Source of the DNA: Thermophagus xiamenensis
Lineage (GTDB): Bacteria; Bacteroidota; Bacteroidia; Bacteroidales; Marinilabiliaceae
Assembly: GCF_900112795.1 (NCBI RefSeq)
Contig: NZ_FONA01000012.1
Span: 62,001 to 126,000 of the forward strand
Length of the DNA stretch: 64,000 nucleotides
Reading direction: 5' to 3'
The translations under genes were made by a program, and so were the position numbers. The first letter of the stretch is position 1; every line of letters starts with the position of its first letter. The notes under the pieces were generated by a model, which saw only the letters and a program-made list of their open reading frames with translations, was not told where the DNA came from and made no database searches. Below, piece after piece: positions 36,097 to 46,112 of this stretch.

Positions 36097-36127
36097 GCCG
36101 GGGGATGAACGCTCTACCCCGGCTTTT
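36097..36127 (+). terminator. Rho-independent terminator of the ferritin gene
   Basis: Stem GCCGGGG/CCCCGGC with a 13-nt loop and TTTT, between convergent ferritin and SUI1 genes. Confidence 0.85.
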
Positions 36128-36129
36128 AT

Positions 36130-36489
36130 TTAACCTCCCGATTTTTTTGTTTTAGTATAACCCTCTTTGAGAAGGAAATCAAGAATTCTATCCCTGAAAT
36201 CACCTTGCACAAGAATTTCACCATTTTTGACGGAACCACCCGCGCCGCAAATTCCTTTTAACTTTTTTCCCAACTCTTGTAAATCGCTATCGTTTCCAAC
36301 GAAGCCGGTAATTAAAGTGACTGATTTTCCTTTCCGGTTTTTGCGGTCAAGAGAAATCCTTAAATTTTGTTTTTCAGACGATAGGGTTTCTGGTTCGTTA
36401 TCATTTTCAATATAATCGTCGGGATTAAAATCGGGATTTGTACTAAAAACAATCCCTCCGGAGGTTGATTTGCGCTTCTTTTTACTCAT
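36130..36489 (-). CDS. SUI1/YciH-family translation initiation factor-like protein
   Basis: 119 residues. A basic, disordered N-terminus ([12 protein letters not shown]) precedes the eIF1/SUI1 domain: [40 protein letters not shown] and IQGDFRD-like [18 protein letters not shown]. YciH-type proteins can monitor start-site and initiator tRNA selection in bacteria. Its start overlaps the aroE stop by 4 bp, so it is translationally coupled at the end of the five-gene operon. Confidence 0.9.
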   Translation of the reverse strand: MSKKKRKSTSGGIVFSTNPDFNPDDYIENDNEPETLSSEKQNLRISLDRKNRKGKSVTLITGFVGNDSDLQELGKKLKGICGAGGSVKNGEILVQGDFRDRILDFLLKEGYTKTKKSGG

Positions 36490-37232
36490 GCCTGATTAAA
36501 AATTTCCCAGGCAGCTTCTGCCTGAAGGTGTAACATTTCAAGTCCGTTTTTAATAACGGCGCCTTTATTGGCACATTTATTCAGGAAAAGGGTGGTTTCC
36601 GGATTATAAATCAAGTCAAAAGCCAGGTGCTCCTGTGTTATGCCTTCGTAGGGTATTGGGGGCGCTACGTCTGTATTGGGCGCCATTCCCAATGGTGTAG
36701 TGTTAATTATTACTTTGTATTCTTTAATGATTTCAGGGGTAAGCGCCTGATAGGATACATGTGAAGGGTGTTGCGGATTCCGGGATACAAATCGAAAGAG
36801 TAACCCTAGCTGTTTCAAAGCATAAGCCACGGCTTTGGAAGCACCACCCGTACCCAATATAAGCGCTTTGGTGTGCAATGGTTTTAATAATGGAGTTATG
36901 GAACGCGAAAAACCGATAACATCACTATTATACCCTTTCAAATATGGAACTTTATTCTTCCACGTTATTTTAATTACATTAACTGCACCGATGTCTTTTG
37001 CCTGGGGATCAAGCTCATCCAAATAATCAATAACTTGCTGTTTATAAGGTATAGTAACATTTAATCCTGCCAGGTAGGGATGTTTTTTTAATAAATCCGG
37101 CAGTTCATTAATTTCAGGTATGGGGAAATTTAAATACCTGGCATCAATATTTTCTTTTTTGAACTTTTCGGTAAAATAACTTTGCGAAAATGAATGCCCC
37201 AATGGGTATCCTATTAAACCAAAAGTTTGCAT
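36486..37232 (-). CDS. aroE: Shikimate dehydrogenase
   Basis: 248 residues from ATG 37232 ([20 protein letters not shown]); the in-frame upstream extension overlaps the DUF368 gene and is unlikely. Reduces 3-dehydroshikimate with NADPH in aromatic amino-acid synthesis. Motifs: GHSFSQ shikimate-binding serines, [11 protein letters not shown] with the catalytic Lys, YNSDVIGF with the partner Asp, [13 protein letters not shown] nucleotide loop and [17 protein letters not shown] at the C-terminus. Slightly shorter than the E. coli enzyme, as usual in Bacteroidota. Five bp downstream of the DUF368 gene. Confidence 0.94.
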   Translation of the reverse strand: MQTFGLIGYPLGHSFSQSYFTEKFKKENIDARYLNFPIPEINELPDLLKKHPYLAGLNVTIPYKQQVIDYLDELDPQAKDIGAVNVIKITWKNKVPYLKGYNSDVIGFSRSITPLLKPLHTKALILGTGGASKAVAYALKQLGLLFRFVSRNPQHPSHVSYQALTPEIIKEYKVIINTTPLGMAPNTDVAPPIPYEGITQEHLAFDLIYNPETTLFLNKCANKGAVIKNGLEMLHLQAEAAWEIFNQA

Positions 37233-37236
37233 ATGA

Positions 37237-38142
37237 TCATTTTTTTTCTTTTTTGCCGGCCCAAATTTCTGTGGCTGCAATGCTTAAAATGCCTAAAATA
37301 ATAAAAAGCAGAGCAAAAAACAATTGAGCATTTACTTCCGGGAGTAACCATTGGTATGCAATTACTTTGGTTTTATCACCAAACTGTTGTGTTATTTCTT
37401 CTTTCCAGGGCCAAAGAATGCCCAATGATCCCAGAATAAACCCCGAAAGCAGAGCTATAGCCGAGTCAGGGAAACGCTTAAGCAACCACGACAGAAACCG
37501 GCTGAAGAGTAATAAGCCAACCACCGCTCCAATAGCTACGGGCAAAAGAATATTTAGATCAAAATGATTGATGGCATCAATCATTACCAATTGATAATTG
37601 CCCATTAAAATGAGTACAAAAGAGCCGCTTAAGCCCGGCAATATCATGCTGCACATGGCAACGATACCACATAGTATAAGGTAAAAAAACGAACTATTTT
37701 CCGATGCCGGGGTAAGGACTGATATAGATATGGCAATTCCGGCACCTATTATAAAAGAAATTATTGCGCCCGAATGCCATTTGTTGACGGTTCTCCCAAC
37801 GAAATAGACCGATGCCAGAACCAAACCAAAAAAGTAAGACCACACGTATGTGGGATAATTGGCAAAAAGATATTCTAATAAATGTGCCAACGATACTATG
37901 GCTGTTATTATTCCGGCAAATAGTGTACTTAAAAATACTAAATCGGTATGTTGGGCAAAAGTTTTAAATTTTCCCTGACCCAATAACTTTATAGCGGTTG
38001 CGTCGAAAGATTTAATGGCATTAATTAAACGAACAAAAACGCCGGTTATTAAAGCTACAGTACCTCCTGAAACGCCGGGAATGACATTCGCCGTCCCCAT
38101 GGCCACCCCTTTCAGGAATAGTGAAATTAATTTATTCAGCAT
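37237..38142 (-). CDS. DUF368 (PopT-type) polyprenyl-phosphate transporter family protein
   Basis: 301 residues with about eight to nine membrane segments and the family hallmark GVAMGTANVIPGVSGGTVALITGVF split at residues ~11-35, plus a second PGLSGSFVLILMGNY motif. DUF368 members in other bacteria (PopT) recycle undecaprenyl phosphate to the cytoplasmic face; that role is assumed here. It overlaps comA by 11 bp and sits 5 bp before aroE. Position in an operon with a TPR protein and ComA is conserved-looking but unexplained. Confidence 0.9.
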   Translation of the reverse strand: MLNKLISLFLKGVAMGTANVIPGVSGGTVALITGVFVRLINAIKSFDATAIKLLGQGKFKTFAQHTDLVFLSTLFAGIITAIVSLAHLLEYLFANYPTYVWSYFFGLVLASVYFVGRTVNKWHSGAIISFIIGAGIAISISVLTPASENSSFFYLILCGIVAMCSMILPGLSGSFVLILMGNYQLVMIDAINHFDLNILLPVAIGAVVGLLLFSRFLSWLLKRFPDSAIALLSGFILGSLGILWPWKEEITQQFGDKTKVIAYQWLLPEVNAQLFFALLFIILGILSIAATEIWAGKKEKK

Positions 38143-38899
38143 CTGGTAAAAAATCTAAAAGGGTATCACCTCTAAGACCTAACCGCAATGTTTCGAGAGG
38201 AATAACTTCACTAGGGGCAATATTCCCCAAATTCACATTATGCCCAAAATGTTTAATGAACCATACTTGCTGTGGTTTCTGAGGTGCTTCCCAAAGGATA
38301 TTGGAAGCATCCAGATGCGTTCGGATGTCTTCGATGAGTTGTAAATTGGCCGAACCGTCCTTATTATATATTCCGGTAGTTCCACTTTCTCTAGCCTCAG
38401 CAATAACCTTCCATGCTCCTGCCTCCAGTTCGGTTTTCATCATTGAAATCCATTGCGTATTAGGAATAACCTTATTGGCAACTTTAGACCCAACTTCACT
38501 CACAACAATATACTCTTTTGACAATTCTTCGATGTATTTTAATTTATCTTCGTGAGGAATGGATATGGTGCCATCACTAACCTCCACATATTCCATCCCA
38601 TAACGATCCAGATAGCGCCGGAATTCATCGAATAAGCCCCTAATAATAAAGGCTTCGAACAGCGTACCGCCAAAGTAGGCATGCACACCTGCTTCACGAT
38701 AAATATTTAGTTTTGCTTCAAGGCTTGGTACCAACAGACTGGTTCCGAATCCCAGTTTCACCAAGTCGGTATAAGGAGCATTACCTTCTACAAAGTTTTC
38801 TGCTTCTCTTACACTCATCCCCTTATCCATCATCATGGTTAACCCATATTGACGAGGTTTTTCAGGACGTTGTGGTAAATTTGGTAATTCAAAGTTCAT
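38132..38899 (-). CDS. Phosphosulfolactate synthase (ComA family)
   Basis: 255 residues from ATG 38899; a TTG further upstream is unlikely. The ComA TIM-barrel adds sulfite to phosphoenolpyruvate to form phosphosulfolactate. Family segments: the N-terminal RPEKPRQYGLTMMMDKG, YTDLVKLGFGTSL, HAYFGGTLFEAF, VEVSDGTISIP, EVGSK, EARESGTTGI and EAPQKPQQVWFIKHFG. In methanogens this starts coenzyme M synthesis; in Bacteroidota the product may feed sulfonate or sulfonolipid chemistry, which is inference. It overlaps both neighbours, so is co-expressed with TPR and DUF368 proteins. Confidence 0.88.
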   Translation of the reverse strand: MNFELPNLPQRPEKPRQYGLTMMMDKGMSVREAENFVEGNAPYTDLVKLGFGTSLLVPSLEAKLNIYREAGVHAYFGGTLFEAFIIRGLFDEFRRYLDRYGMEYVEVSDGTISIPHEDKLKYIEELSKEYIVVSEVGSKVANKVIPNTQWISMMKTELEAGAWKVIAEARESGTTGIYNKDGSANLQLIEDIRTHLDASNILWEAPQKPQQVWFIKHFGHNVNLGNIAPSEVIPLETLRLGLRGDTLLDFLPDAE

Positions 38900-40331
38900 A
38901 ATTCCTATTATTGAGTTCAATTAAATTGCTTAGTTGATTATTGTTCTTTGCAATGTCAAGAATCTCCGGAAACAGGTCGGTTAATTCGTCAATAAAGCCC
39001 GGAGCATTGGATATAGCCTCTTTCAGATGATAAAAGCTTTTTTTTAGGTTTTCTGTAATAAGCAAATGATAAGCAGCTAACATATACTGAAAAGAGGGAG
39101 CTTCTATGAGTTTTGAGGTGTAATCGTATACAAAAAGTTCAATGTTGTATTCAGGGTTAAGGGCTTTTTCCAATTTGAATAACGATGCAGGGTGACGAAA
39201 TTCTTTGGAATTACATCGAGTGGCTTTAACGAAATAGTCTTTGGAAAGTTTCCATTTTTCATCCAGAACATATGACTGAGCCGTCAAATGATAAAAAGTA
39301 CCTTGTTCTTCGTTTGTCATTAAGTCTTTTTCTTCCAAAGCTTGTTTGATAATTTGCCGGCATTTTTTTGGTTTTTGAAGTTCAAGGTAAAACCGGGCAT
39401 AACTTTCCCATGTATCAAAATCGATGATATCGGATTTGATGGCCAATTCGAAAAACTGTATGGCTTTTGAACTGTTTCCCAATTTATGCCAGCAATCGGC
39501 AATATATTGAAGACATTTGGATTGCTCTAAATCGTAAGATATGCAATTTAGATAACAATCCAGCGCTTCCAGATATCTGTTTTGTTGAGCCAAACTATTA
39601 CCTTTGTTAAAATGAGCCTGTGCATGGTCTGGATTGATTGTCAGGCAAAAATCAAAGGCATCAACAGCTTCTTCTAAATTGTCTAATTTTACCAGTGATA
39701 TTCCTAAATTATACCATGCATTTTCGGAGTAGGGATTCAAATCCAGAACTTCTTCATATATATCATGAGCTTTATGGTTATCCCCAATTTTGTCTAAAGC
39801 ATAAGCTAATTCGAAGAGTAGGTTTTCATCATTTTTAATTTTTGGATATCGGGCCGAAAGTAGTCGGATGGTGGTACTATATTCTTGAAATTGGTTAAGA
39901 TAAAGAACCGTGTCTAATAAAATATCGTTTTCGTCACCGGCATATTTTAGACCAAGCTCAAGAGTTTGTATGGCTTTATCTCTGTCTCCTTCTCTGAAAT
40001 AAATGTATCCAAGATTTAAATATACTTCGGGGTTTGATTTTTCAATACTCATTACGTGCTCAAGGATAGCAGCCGCTTTGGATAATTGCTCTTTTTCGAT
40101 GAAAATGATGGCTTCTTTTATTTTCAGGGAAGTGGAGCCGGGATGTTGTCGAAGGCCTAGTTGGATAATTCGTTCTGCCTTGGCAAGCTCGAATTGGTCC
40201 ATGTAATAATCAAAAATACTTTCAATACTATGAACATCAAAAAAATATTCCTGTTTGTTATATTCCATTTTTTCGAAGCGTTCTATGGCTTCTTTTATTT
40301 CGTTAAAATGCGCTGACCATGATTCTAGCAT
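38889..40331 (-). CDS. Tetratricopeptide repeat protein
   Basis: 480 residues from ATG 40331, with no signal peptide. About ten to twelve TPR units are visible, for example NPEVYLNLGYIYFREGDRDK and NPYSENAWYNLGISLVKLDN, so the protein is an all-helical scaffold in the cytoplasm. First gene of the five-gene overlapping operon (comA starts 11 bp before its stop). Partners are unknown; genes of this type are often found directly before comA in Bacteroidota. Confidence 0.85.
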   Translation of the reverse strand: MLESWSAHFNEIKEAIERFEKMEYNKQEYFFDVHSIESIFDYYMDQFELAKAERIIQLGLRQHPGSTSLKIKEAIIFIEKEQLSKAAAILEHVMSIEKSNPEVYLNLGYIYFREGDRDKAIQTLELGLKYAGDENDILLDTVLYLNQFQEYSTTIRLLSARYPKIKNDENLLFELAYALDKIGDNHKAHDIYEEVLDLNPYSENAWYNLGISLVKLDNLEEAVDAFDFCLTINPDHAQAHFNKGNSLAQQNRYLEALDCYLNCISYDLEQSKCLQYIADCWHKLGNSSKAIQFFELAIKSDIIDFDTWESYARFYLELQKPKKCRQIIKQALEEKDLMTNEEQGTFYHLTAQSYVLDEKWKLSKDYFVKATRCNSKEFRHPASLFKLEKALNPEYNIELFVYDYTSKLIEAPSFQYMLAAYHLLITENLKKSFYHLKEAISNAPGFIDELTDLFPEILDIAKNNNQLSNLIELNNRNYEL

Positions 40332-40433
40332 AAGCACTGAATTTATTCATGCAAAAGTACGCATTCTTTGCGGAAAGCCAAGACTTCATAAATTATTTGA
40401 TGTGTTGTTATGGCATTTAGTTGATTAACAGAT

Positions 40434-40665
40434 TATAAGTAAGGATGAAATGAGCTCGAACACTTAAGTGTGTCACAACAAGAACATGTAATTTAAAGGA
40501 AGAAGTGCCCAGGAAGAAGAAGTCATTAGTGGTTAGTCAATAATCATTAGTGTTGATTTACTTATGACTAACCACTAACCACTAATCACTAATCACTAAC
40601 TTTAAGTTCCATTCGACCAATTAGTTAAGTAAGCTTTATGCGAATAAATAAACCCGGTATAGACT
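40434..40665 (+). repeat. Dispersed composite repeat, copy F (diverged)
   Basis: Plus orientation, in the 377-bp gap between the TPR and DUF4301 genes. It keeps TAAGTAAGGATGAAATGAGC, ACAAGAACATGTA, a shortened purine-rich part, the CATTAGT/ACTAACC hairpin, and a tail with TTTAAGTTCCATTCGACC and AAGTAAGCTTTATGCGAA. The internal ORF is broken by TGA after two codons. No other gene is seen in the gap. Confidence 0.8.
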
Positions 40666-40708
40666 TGAAGTGCCATATCAAAAAGGGCAAGGAACCTAAG
40701 TTATTTTA

Positions 40709-42241
40709 TTATTGTTTTGTTTGGTGAACAGGTTTGAGTAAATCGTTAACGGTTTTTACCGGGTTAAAGGTTTCGACAGGCACTTCCACAAAAAGAGTTA
40801 GCCAATGAGCCATGGCACCATTCCAAAGGCCTGGTCGTTCAAGCGCTTTAATGGTTTTTCCGTAGACTGACTTTTGAGAAATAAACCCTGTTTCCGGGTC
40901 GATGTATTGGGTCAGATCAAATTTTTCTCCTTTGTAATTTTTGGGAATACATACCAAATCAACCGGGTTGAAATGGGTCCCGTTATTGAACAGTTTTTTT
41001 TGATGAGGGTCATTCAGATCAAATTGAGAACCTTCAACAATTTGAAGGGATTGTTGGCCATTATTGTCTTCGACCCAAAAGGGGCCGCCACCGGGGTCAC
41101 CCACATTTTTTACCATGCCACAGACCCGAATGGGACGATTTAAAAATTGATGAAGATAGGCCGCTTGTGCTTCTACTGATTGGGATTTTACCGGTTCAGG
41201 AATATCCGTGTGAAAATTTTCTGCGATGAATTTTCTAACCTTATCAATAAGGTTATCATTTACATTAGTATCTAATTGATTCAAAAAAGCAAAAACATTG
41301 TTCCGGATTTTCAAGGCCAAACCGGCCAAAGCCTGTTTATAGGTTATTATTAAATCAAGACTATAAGTTGGAACTACGTTATCAATATTTTTTATGAATA
41401 ATATATCTGCATTACAATCATTAAGGTTTTCGATAAGCGATCCATGGCCTCCTGGACGAAAAACCAAATGGCCGTTTTCATCTCTGAAAGGCTCATTGTT
41501 GAGCGTAACGGCAATGGTGTCGGTATAAGGTTTTTGAAAACTAAATGTAACTTCGAATTTGGTTTGGGTTTCATTTTCAACTTTTAACCGGTCATTTTCT
41601 AGTTGCTTTTTGAAAAAGTCATAATGTTCAGGGCTTATGGTAAAATGAACTCTTGCTATTCCGTTGAGGTCTATGGCGTATGCGGCAGCCTCATAGAGAT
41701 GTTCTGCCAGAGGTGTATGTAAGTCCTTGGGGTATCGGTGGAATGGTATTAATCCCTTGGGCAGGAAACCGTATCCCAGCCCCTCGCGGGTTAGGATTTT
41801 ATGAATTATTTCTTTTGCATGAGAGATTCTTTCAGCAGTGTCGTTAAGGTTAAAGTTTTTGGTATATTTTTCAACTTCAGAAAAAAAAGCAAATCTTGGC
41901 AATTCAACTAAAAAGCGCCGTACCGGATGATCAGCGGACAAATCTTCAGCATTTTGATCGGAATCAAGAAACTGAAACAGGTCTTTAAACATTCGGGTGG
42001 CGGCGCCGGAGGCAGGAACAAATTTCATAGGCATTAACTGTTTCTGCACCTCCCCGTGATATATGCTTTTATAATGGTTTATATCTGCAGTTGGGAAAGC
42101 TATAATTCCATCGTTCAAAGTAGCGGGGCGAGTAGCCTTAATTGTTGGAAAACCATTTTTAAAGCGTTTTATTTGCTTGTTAATGGATTCCGGTGAAATA
42201 CCTTTTTCTTTTAACTGTTCTAAATCCGAATTTTTTAACAT
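40709..42241 (-). CDS. DUF4301 family protein (nucleotidyltransferase-like)
   Basis: 510 residues. The family signature MKFVPASGAATRMFKDL (~72-88) looks like the N-terminal loop of a sugar-nucleotide transferase fold, followed by GHGSLIENLNDCNADILFIKN, which resembles the metal/sugar part. No experimental function is known. It is largely restricted to Bacteroidota. Monocistronic as far as visible; a repeat lies downstream and a long intergenic region upstream. Confidence 0.85.
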   Translation of the reverse strand: MLKNSDLEQLKEKGISPESINKQIKRFKNGFPTIKATRPATLNDGIIAFPTADINHYKSIYHGEVQKQLMPMKFVPASGAATRMFKDLFQFLDSDQNAEDLSADHPVRRFLVELPRFAFFSEVEKYTKNFNLNDTAERISHAKEIIHKILTREGLGYGFLPKGLIPFHRYPKDLHTPLAEHLYEAAAYAIDLNGIARVHFTISPEHYDFFKKQLENDRLKVENETQTKFEVTFSFQKPYTDTIAVTLNNEPFRDENGHLVFRPGGHGSLIENLNDCNADILFIKNIDNVVPTYSLDLIITYKQALAGLALKIRNNVFAFLNQLDTNVNDNLIDKVRKFIAENFHTDIPEPVKSQSVEAQAAYLHQFLNRPIRVCGMVKNVGDPGGGPFWVEDNNGQQSLQIVEGSQFDLNDPHQKKLFNNGTHFNPVDLVCIPKNYKGEKFDLTQYIDPETGFISQKSVYGKTIKALERPGLWNGAMAHWLTLFVEVPVETFNPVKTVNDLLKPVHQTKQ

Positions 42242-42867
42242 AGATAATGGTTTTTGGTTTCGGAAAATAAGGAAAATTTACTTAGTGCACAAAACTGATC
42301 GCTCAAGACACAAACAACTCACCTTCTGTCCTGATGATTGGTCAGGGTTGTTAACTTATTTAAGTTGTTAGCTTAAAGTAATTAACTTTGATAATAAAAA
42401 TCAATTCGATTGTTACAATTGCTAATATACTTTCCTGTATCATTATATAAAAAAACGATATTCATTAGGCTCACAGAACTCGCATGTCCTAAAATTTATA
42501 ATGGGATATCCTTAGTTGGCTATTAACAGTAAATTCAATGGATGTCTTATAAATAGATTTTCAGCCGAATTACAAAAAGAAAACACGGGATTAAGAAGAT
42601 TGTTTTTATTTTTTCTAGTGGGGGATAAATTAGAAATGCAATAATATTTTTTCGAACAAAAAGAAAAAATAAATTGACTTTTCATATTTGAATGTCTATC
42701 TTTTGTCGCATAAAAATTTGTGTGAAAGATAAATATGTTTTCGACCGTTTTGGTTTAATGATTTCGACCCTTTAATTAAACATTATTTCCCTGGAAGGTA
42801 AAAGGAAGTCCCATTTATCTCTGCCACATTAGTTTCAAAATTTTTTAATTCCATTAATTTTCTATTT
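42242..42867. other. Long intergenic region upstream of the FadL-type gene
   Basis: 626 bp without a convincing gene. A segment near 42455-42510 (CAGAACTCGCATGTCC...AAATTTATAA) resembles the GAGTTCCATC part of the dispersed repeat. A possible promoter for the porin gene is TTG at 42674-42676 spaced 20 bp from TATCTTTTG at 42697-42705, giving a ~155-nt leader. Both are weak. Confidence 0.4.
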
Positions 42868-44095
42868 ATGAGGCATTTTTTATTAATCTTTTTAGCCAAT
42901 TTATTTTTTATTCAATTGGCTCTGGCCGAAGGCTACCAGGTCAACTTACAAGGTCAGAAACAAACCGGTATGGGGCACACCGGTACGGGGCTTCTTTTGG
43001 GGCCATCTTCCATTCATTTTAATCCCGGCGCTTTAGCTTTTTTGGAAGGCAACTTTTTTCTTTCCGGTGGTATCAGCGGGGTTTTTTCAAACAATTCTTT
43101 TGTGCAAAATGAACCTGTCTATTACAAAGCAGAAAGTGACAATCCAGTTGGAACACCGTTTAGTTTTTATGGTGCGATGCGACTTAATAAACGTTTGGTG
43201 GTTGGTTTAGGGGTTAATTCACCCTATGGAAATACTTTGGATTGGGAAGATGACTGGGCCGGTCGGTATTTGATTCAAAATATTTCATTGCAGGCTATTT
43301 TTGTTCAGCCTACGGTCTCATATGCAATTACGCCACACATTAGCATTGGTGGTGGACCTGTAATAGCTTTTGGGAGTGTGGATTTAGATCAAGCCATTCC
43401 TTTAGTTCCGCTTGATGACGGAAGCGTAAATTTAAATGGTGATGCAACAGCCTGGGGGGTATAATTTAGGGGCATTTTTTAAAATAGGTCAGCGACTTAC
43501 GGCAGGGATTAATTATCGTTCCAAAATATTAATGAAAGTGGATGGGGGATATGCGACTTTTAATGTTCCCGAGACTTTGTCAAGTTATTTTCCGCCCAAT
43601 AATACCTTCACGGCCGAATTACCTATGCCGGCCAATCTTACTTTGGGTGTGGGTTTGAAAGTATCGGATAAACTTTTATTGGCTTTTGATTTACAACATG
43701 TGCGGTGGTCAGAATATAACGAGCTCGTTTTTGATTTTAAAGAAAATACAGCCGTTCTTGAAGATTCATACAACCCACGAAATTTTGAAAATACCATGAT
43801 TTATCGGTTCGGTGCAGAATATGGGTTATTGGCATCGCTTAAATTAAGAGCAGGTATTTATTATGATGAAACACCTATTCCTAAAGATTATTTAACCCCG
43901 GAAACACCCGGTACAAACAAAATAGGTATTTCCGGCGGTTTTTCATGGGCTTTGAATAACCATCTTTCATTAGATGCATCGCTACTTCACGTTTCAGGTG
44001 AGACGCGCGATGATGGCTATGCCCCTTTGGAATTTTATGGAAGATATGAATCATCAGCCTGGATTCCCGGTGTGGGACTGAGTTGGTCATTCTAA
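42868..44095 (+). pseudogene. OmpP1/FadL/TodX-type outer-membrane transporter, frameshifted
   Basis: One gene in two frames. 42868-43464 encodes the signal peptide, the FadL hatch region (KQTGMGHTGTGLLLGPSSIHFNPGALAF) and early barrel strands. 43436-44095 continues the barrel to the terminal WSF. The break is at a run of six G (43454-43459): with five G the frame reads through as GDATAWGYNLGAFFKIG, giving ~408 residues, normal for this family. FadL-type proteins take up long-chain fatty acids or other hydrophobic compounds. It may be a true frameshift, a slippage-controlled switch, or a sequencing error. Confidence 0.85.
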
Positions 44096-44116
44096 AGGGG
44101 TGGTTATTAAATAAAA

Positions 44117-44239
44117 AAAGAAGGTGTCTGTAATTCTTGTTTTTTCTGTAATTTTTAAATATGCCAGCTTCATAAACCTTAATTGAATTGTATTTAATTT
44201 ATCCATAAAAAGACAACAACGCATTTAGACACCTTCTTT
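44117..44239. mobile_element. Possible 123-bp miniature inverted-repeat element
   Basis: Perfect 13-bp terminal inverted repeats (AAAGAAGGTGTCT at 44117-44129, its complement at 44227-44239) enclose 97 bp. On the minus strand an ATG at 44206 opens 39 codons (MDKLNTIQLRFMKLAYLKI...), which could be the leftover start of a transposase. No target duplication is obvious. It lies between two converging broken genes; an alternative is a long bidirectional terminator. Confidence 0.45.
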
Positions 44240-44265
44240 GTACACTAACTTAGCGGTCAAAATTC

Positions 44266-45985
44266 TTAAAATACATTTCCAAATTTAATTCCGAAATTAA
44301 TGGTTCGGGGTTGTGATGGTCCGTAGATATAGCCTGCATCTCTGTAAATGCCTTTGTCATAATCGTCCTGTAATTGGTTGAAAATATTCTTCATTCCAAG
44401 GAAGAATTGTAATTCGGTTTCATTTGTTAAATGAATATCATAAGAAACCAACAAATCTGCAACAATGAAAGCTGAGGATTCTTCTAATTGCTCTCCGGAA
44501 ATGATATCGCCCCGGTTTATAGCCTCCTCAACTTTTTGTGCCTCTTCCGGGTTGTCAAAATCATCGGGATTTAACCCGAAATGAGGTACTAACATTGAAC
44601 CGGTGTAATTTAATGATAAGGAAGCATTAAAGTGATGGGATGGCCTCCAAATAAAGGTTGCGTAGCCATATTTATCGGGAGTTCGCATAAACTTCTTCGA
44701 TGTACTATTATCTTCTTCACCCCACGGTTGGGGAGACTCATAACGACTGGTTTGTATTGTAAATCCTAACTGAGTTTCCAGTTTATTGGATAAAAAAGAT
44801 TTCCATTCCATGTTTACCCCCGATACATATGCACCATCTTCGGCATTTACTCTCAAATAGGCAAAGTTGCCCTGGTCACCCAATGGGAAATAGGTATTGG
44901 CAAACGGGTCATTGAGTCGGGTGTAGAAGCCTTCAATCAGTAGATCATGGTAGGAATGTTCAATGTTAAAAACTGAATTGATAGATGCGGTAAATGAATC
45001 TGATGTTTCTTGCTTTAAGTTATCAGAGTTGAAAGTTTCAACACGGTTGGCATTTACCAACTCGATATGCAAATCTTCGTTAAATACCTGGGGGGCACGG
45101 TATCCGCGGGCATATCCTATGCGAAATCTAAAGTCCTTGGTGAATTTGTATAAGATGTTAATTCTGGGAATCCAAACTCCGTTATTGATATCACCAATAT
45201 CACTTTCCAGGTCGTTGTCATAACGCATTCCAATTCCCAGGTTTACTTTATTGGATTTCCAATTTTGTTGCAAAAAAGTACCCAGGGTATTAACCGACTG
45301 CCTGGTTAATAAGGTATTGCTGCGACCATTTGCCCCAAGTTTGGTGTCTTTTAAATAATCCTTAGTATTATCGAAGCCTATCAATGTTGTCGAGTTGTTG
45401 AAGAGAAGACGGTTCATATTAAAGGAATAATAGCCACCTGCCGAATAAGTTAAATTTTTTGTATGTCCGTAAGCATTGGGGTCTTGTTCTGCACCATAAT
45501 AAGAATCTCTGTCCACATGCTGAGCAGAAGCATAGAGGGTGAGTTTATCATATTTTCCATTGGTGAAAAGGTCGTAAGAAAGGTTTACGTCGGAAATAAG
45601 ATGTTCCAACTGTTCGGCAATATCTGCCTCATGTGGAAGGTAATCCAACTTGTTTCCGCCACGGCGAAACTCTTGTATGCGGTAACGTGTTTACTTTCTT
45701 TGTCTGGCTTTTGTAGCCTAATCCGCTAACCCGAAGCATTAGCTCCCCTTCAGGAAGGTTTACCAAACGGTAGTGACCGGTGGCATCGGTCATGGTACCG
45801 ATAGTAGTCCCTTCAACCGTTATGTTTATAAAGGGGACATGTTCGCCGTTGCATTGTACATCGCCTATGATATTGGCATCGGTTTTTTTCTTTTTTTCTT
45901 CATCCGAAAATTCCGGTGCTTGTTGAGCATTTGTAAAAAATCCGGATAAAATGATAATCGGTGTTAATAGTAATTTTCTGGCCAT
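44266..45985 (-). pseudogene. TonB-dependent receptor with a large internal deletion and frameshift
   Basis: The 5' part (45985 down to about 45650) encodes a signal peptide and a carboxypeptidase-regulatory-like domain (INITVEGTTIGTMTDATGHYRLVNLPEGE). After about residue 95 it shifts frame and joins mid-barrel sequence (EFRRGGNKLDYLPHEADIAEQ, then ASAQHVDRDSYYGAEQDPNAYG), running to a normal barrel end (INFGIKFGNVF). The whole plug domain and early barrel, probably about 200 or more residues, are missing, so it cannot form a gated channel. Located 127 bp after feoB on the same strand; an iron or siderophore substrate is a guess from context. Confidence 0.88.
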
Positions 45986-46112
45986 AAGGATTAAGTTTAA
46001 GTTTATAATTGAAAAAGCGAATAATTCCTTATTTAGGTTTCTTCCGAAACCTATTAACCCTATTGTATGTGGGTTTTCCCTTAAATTCTATAGATTATTT
46101 TTTACAGGTAAT

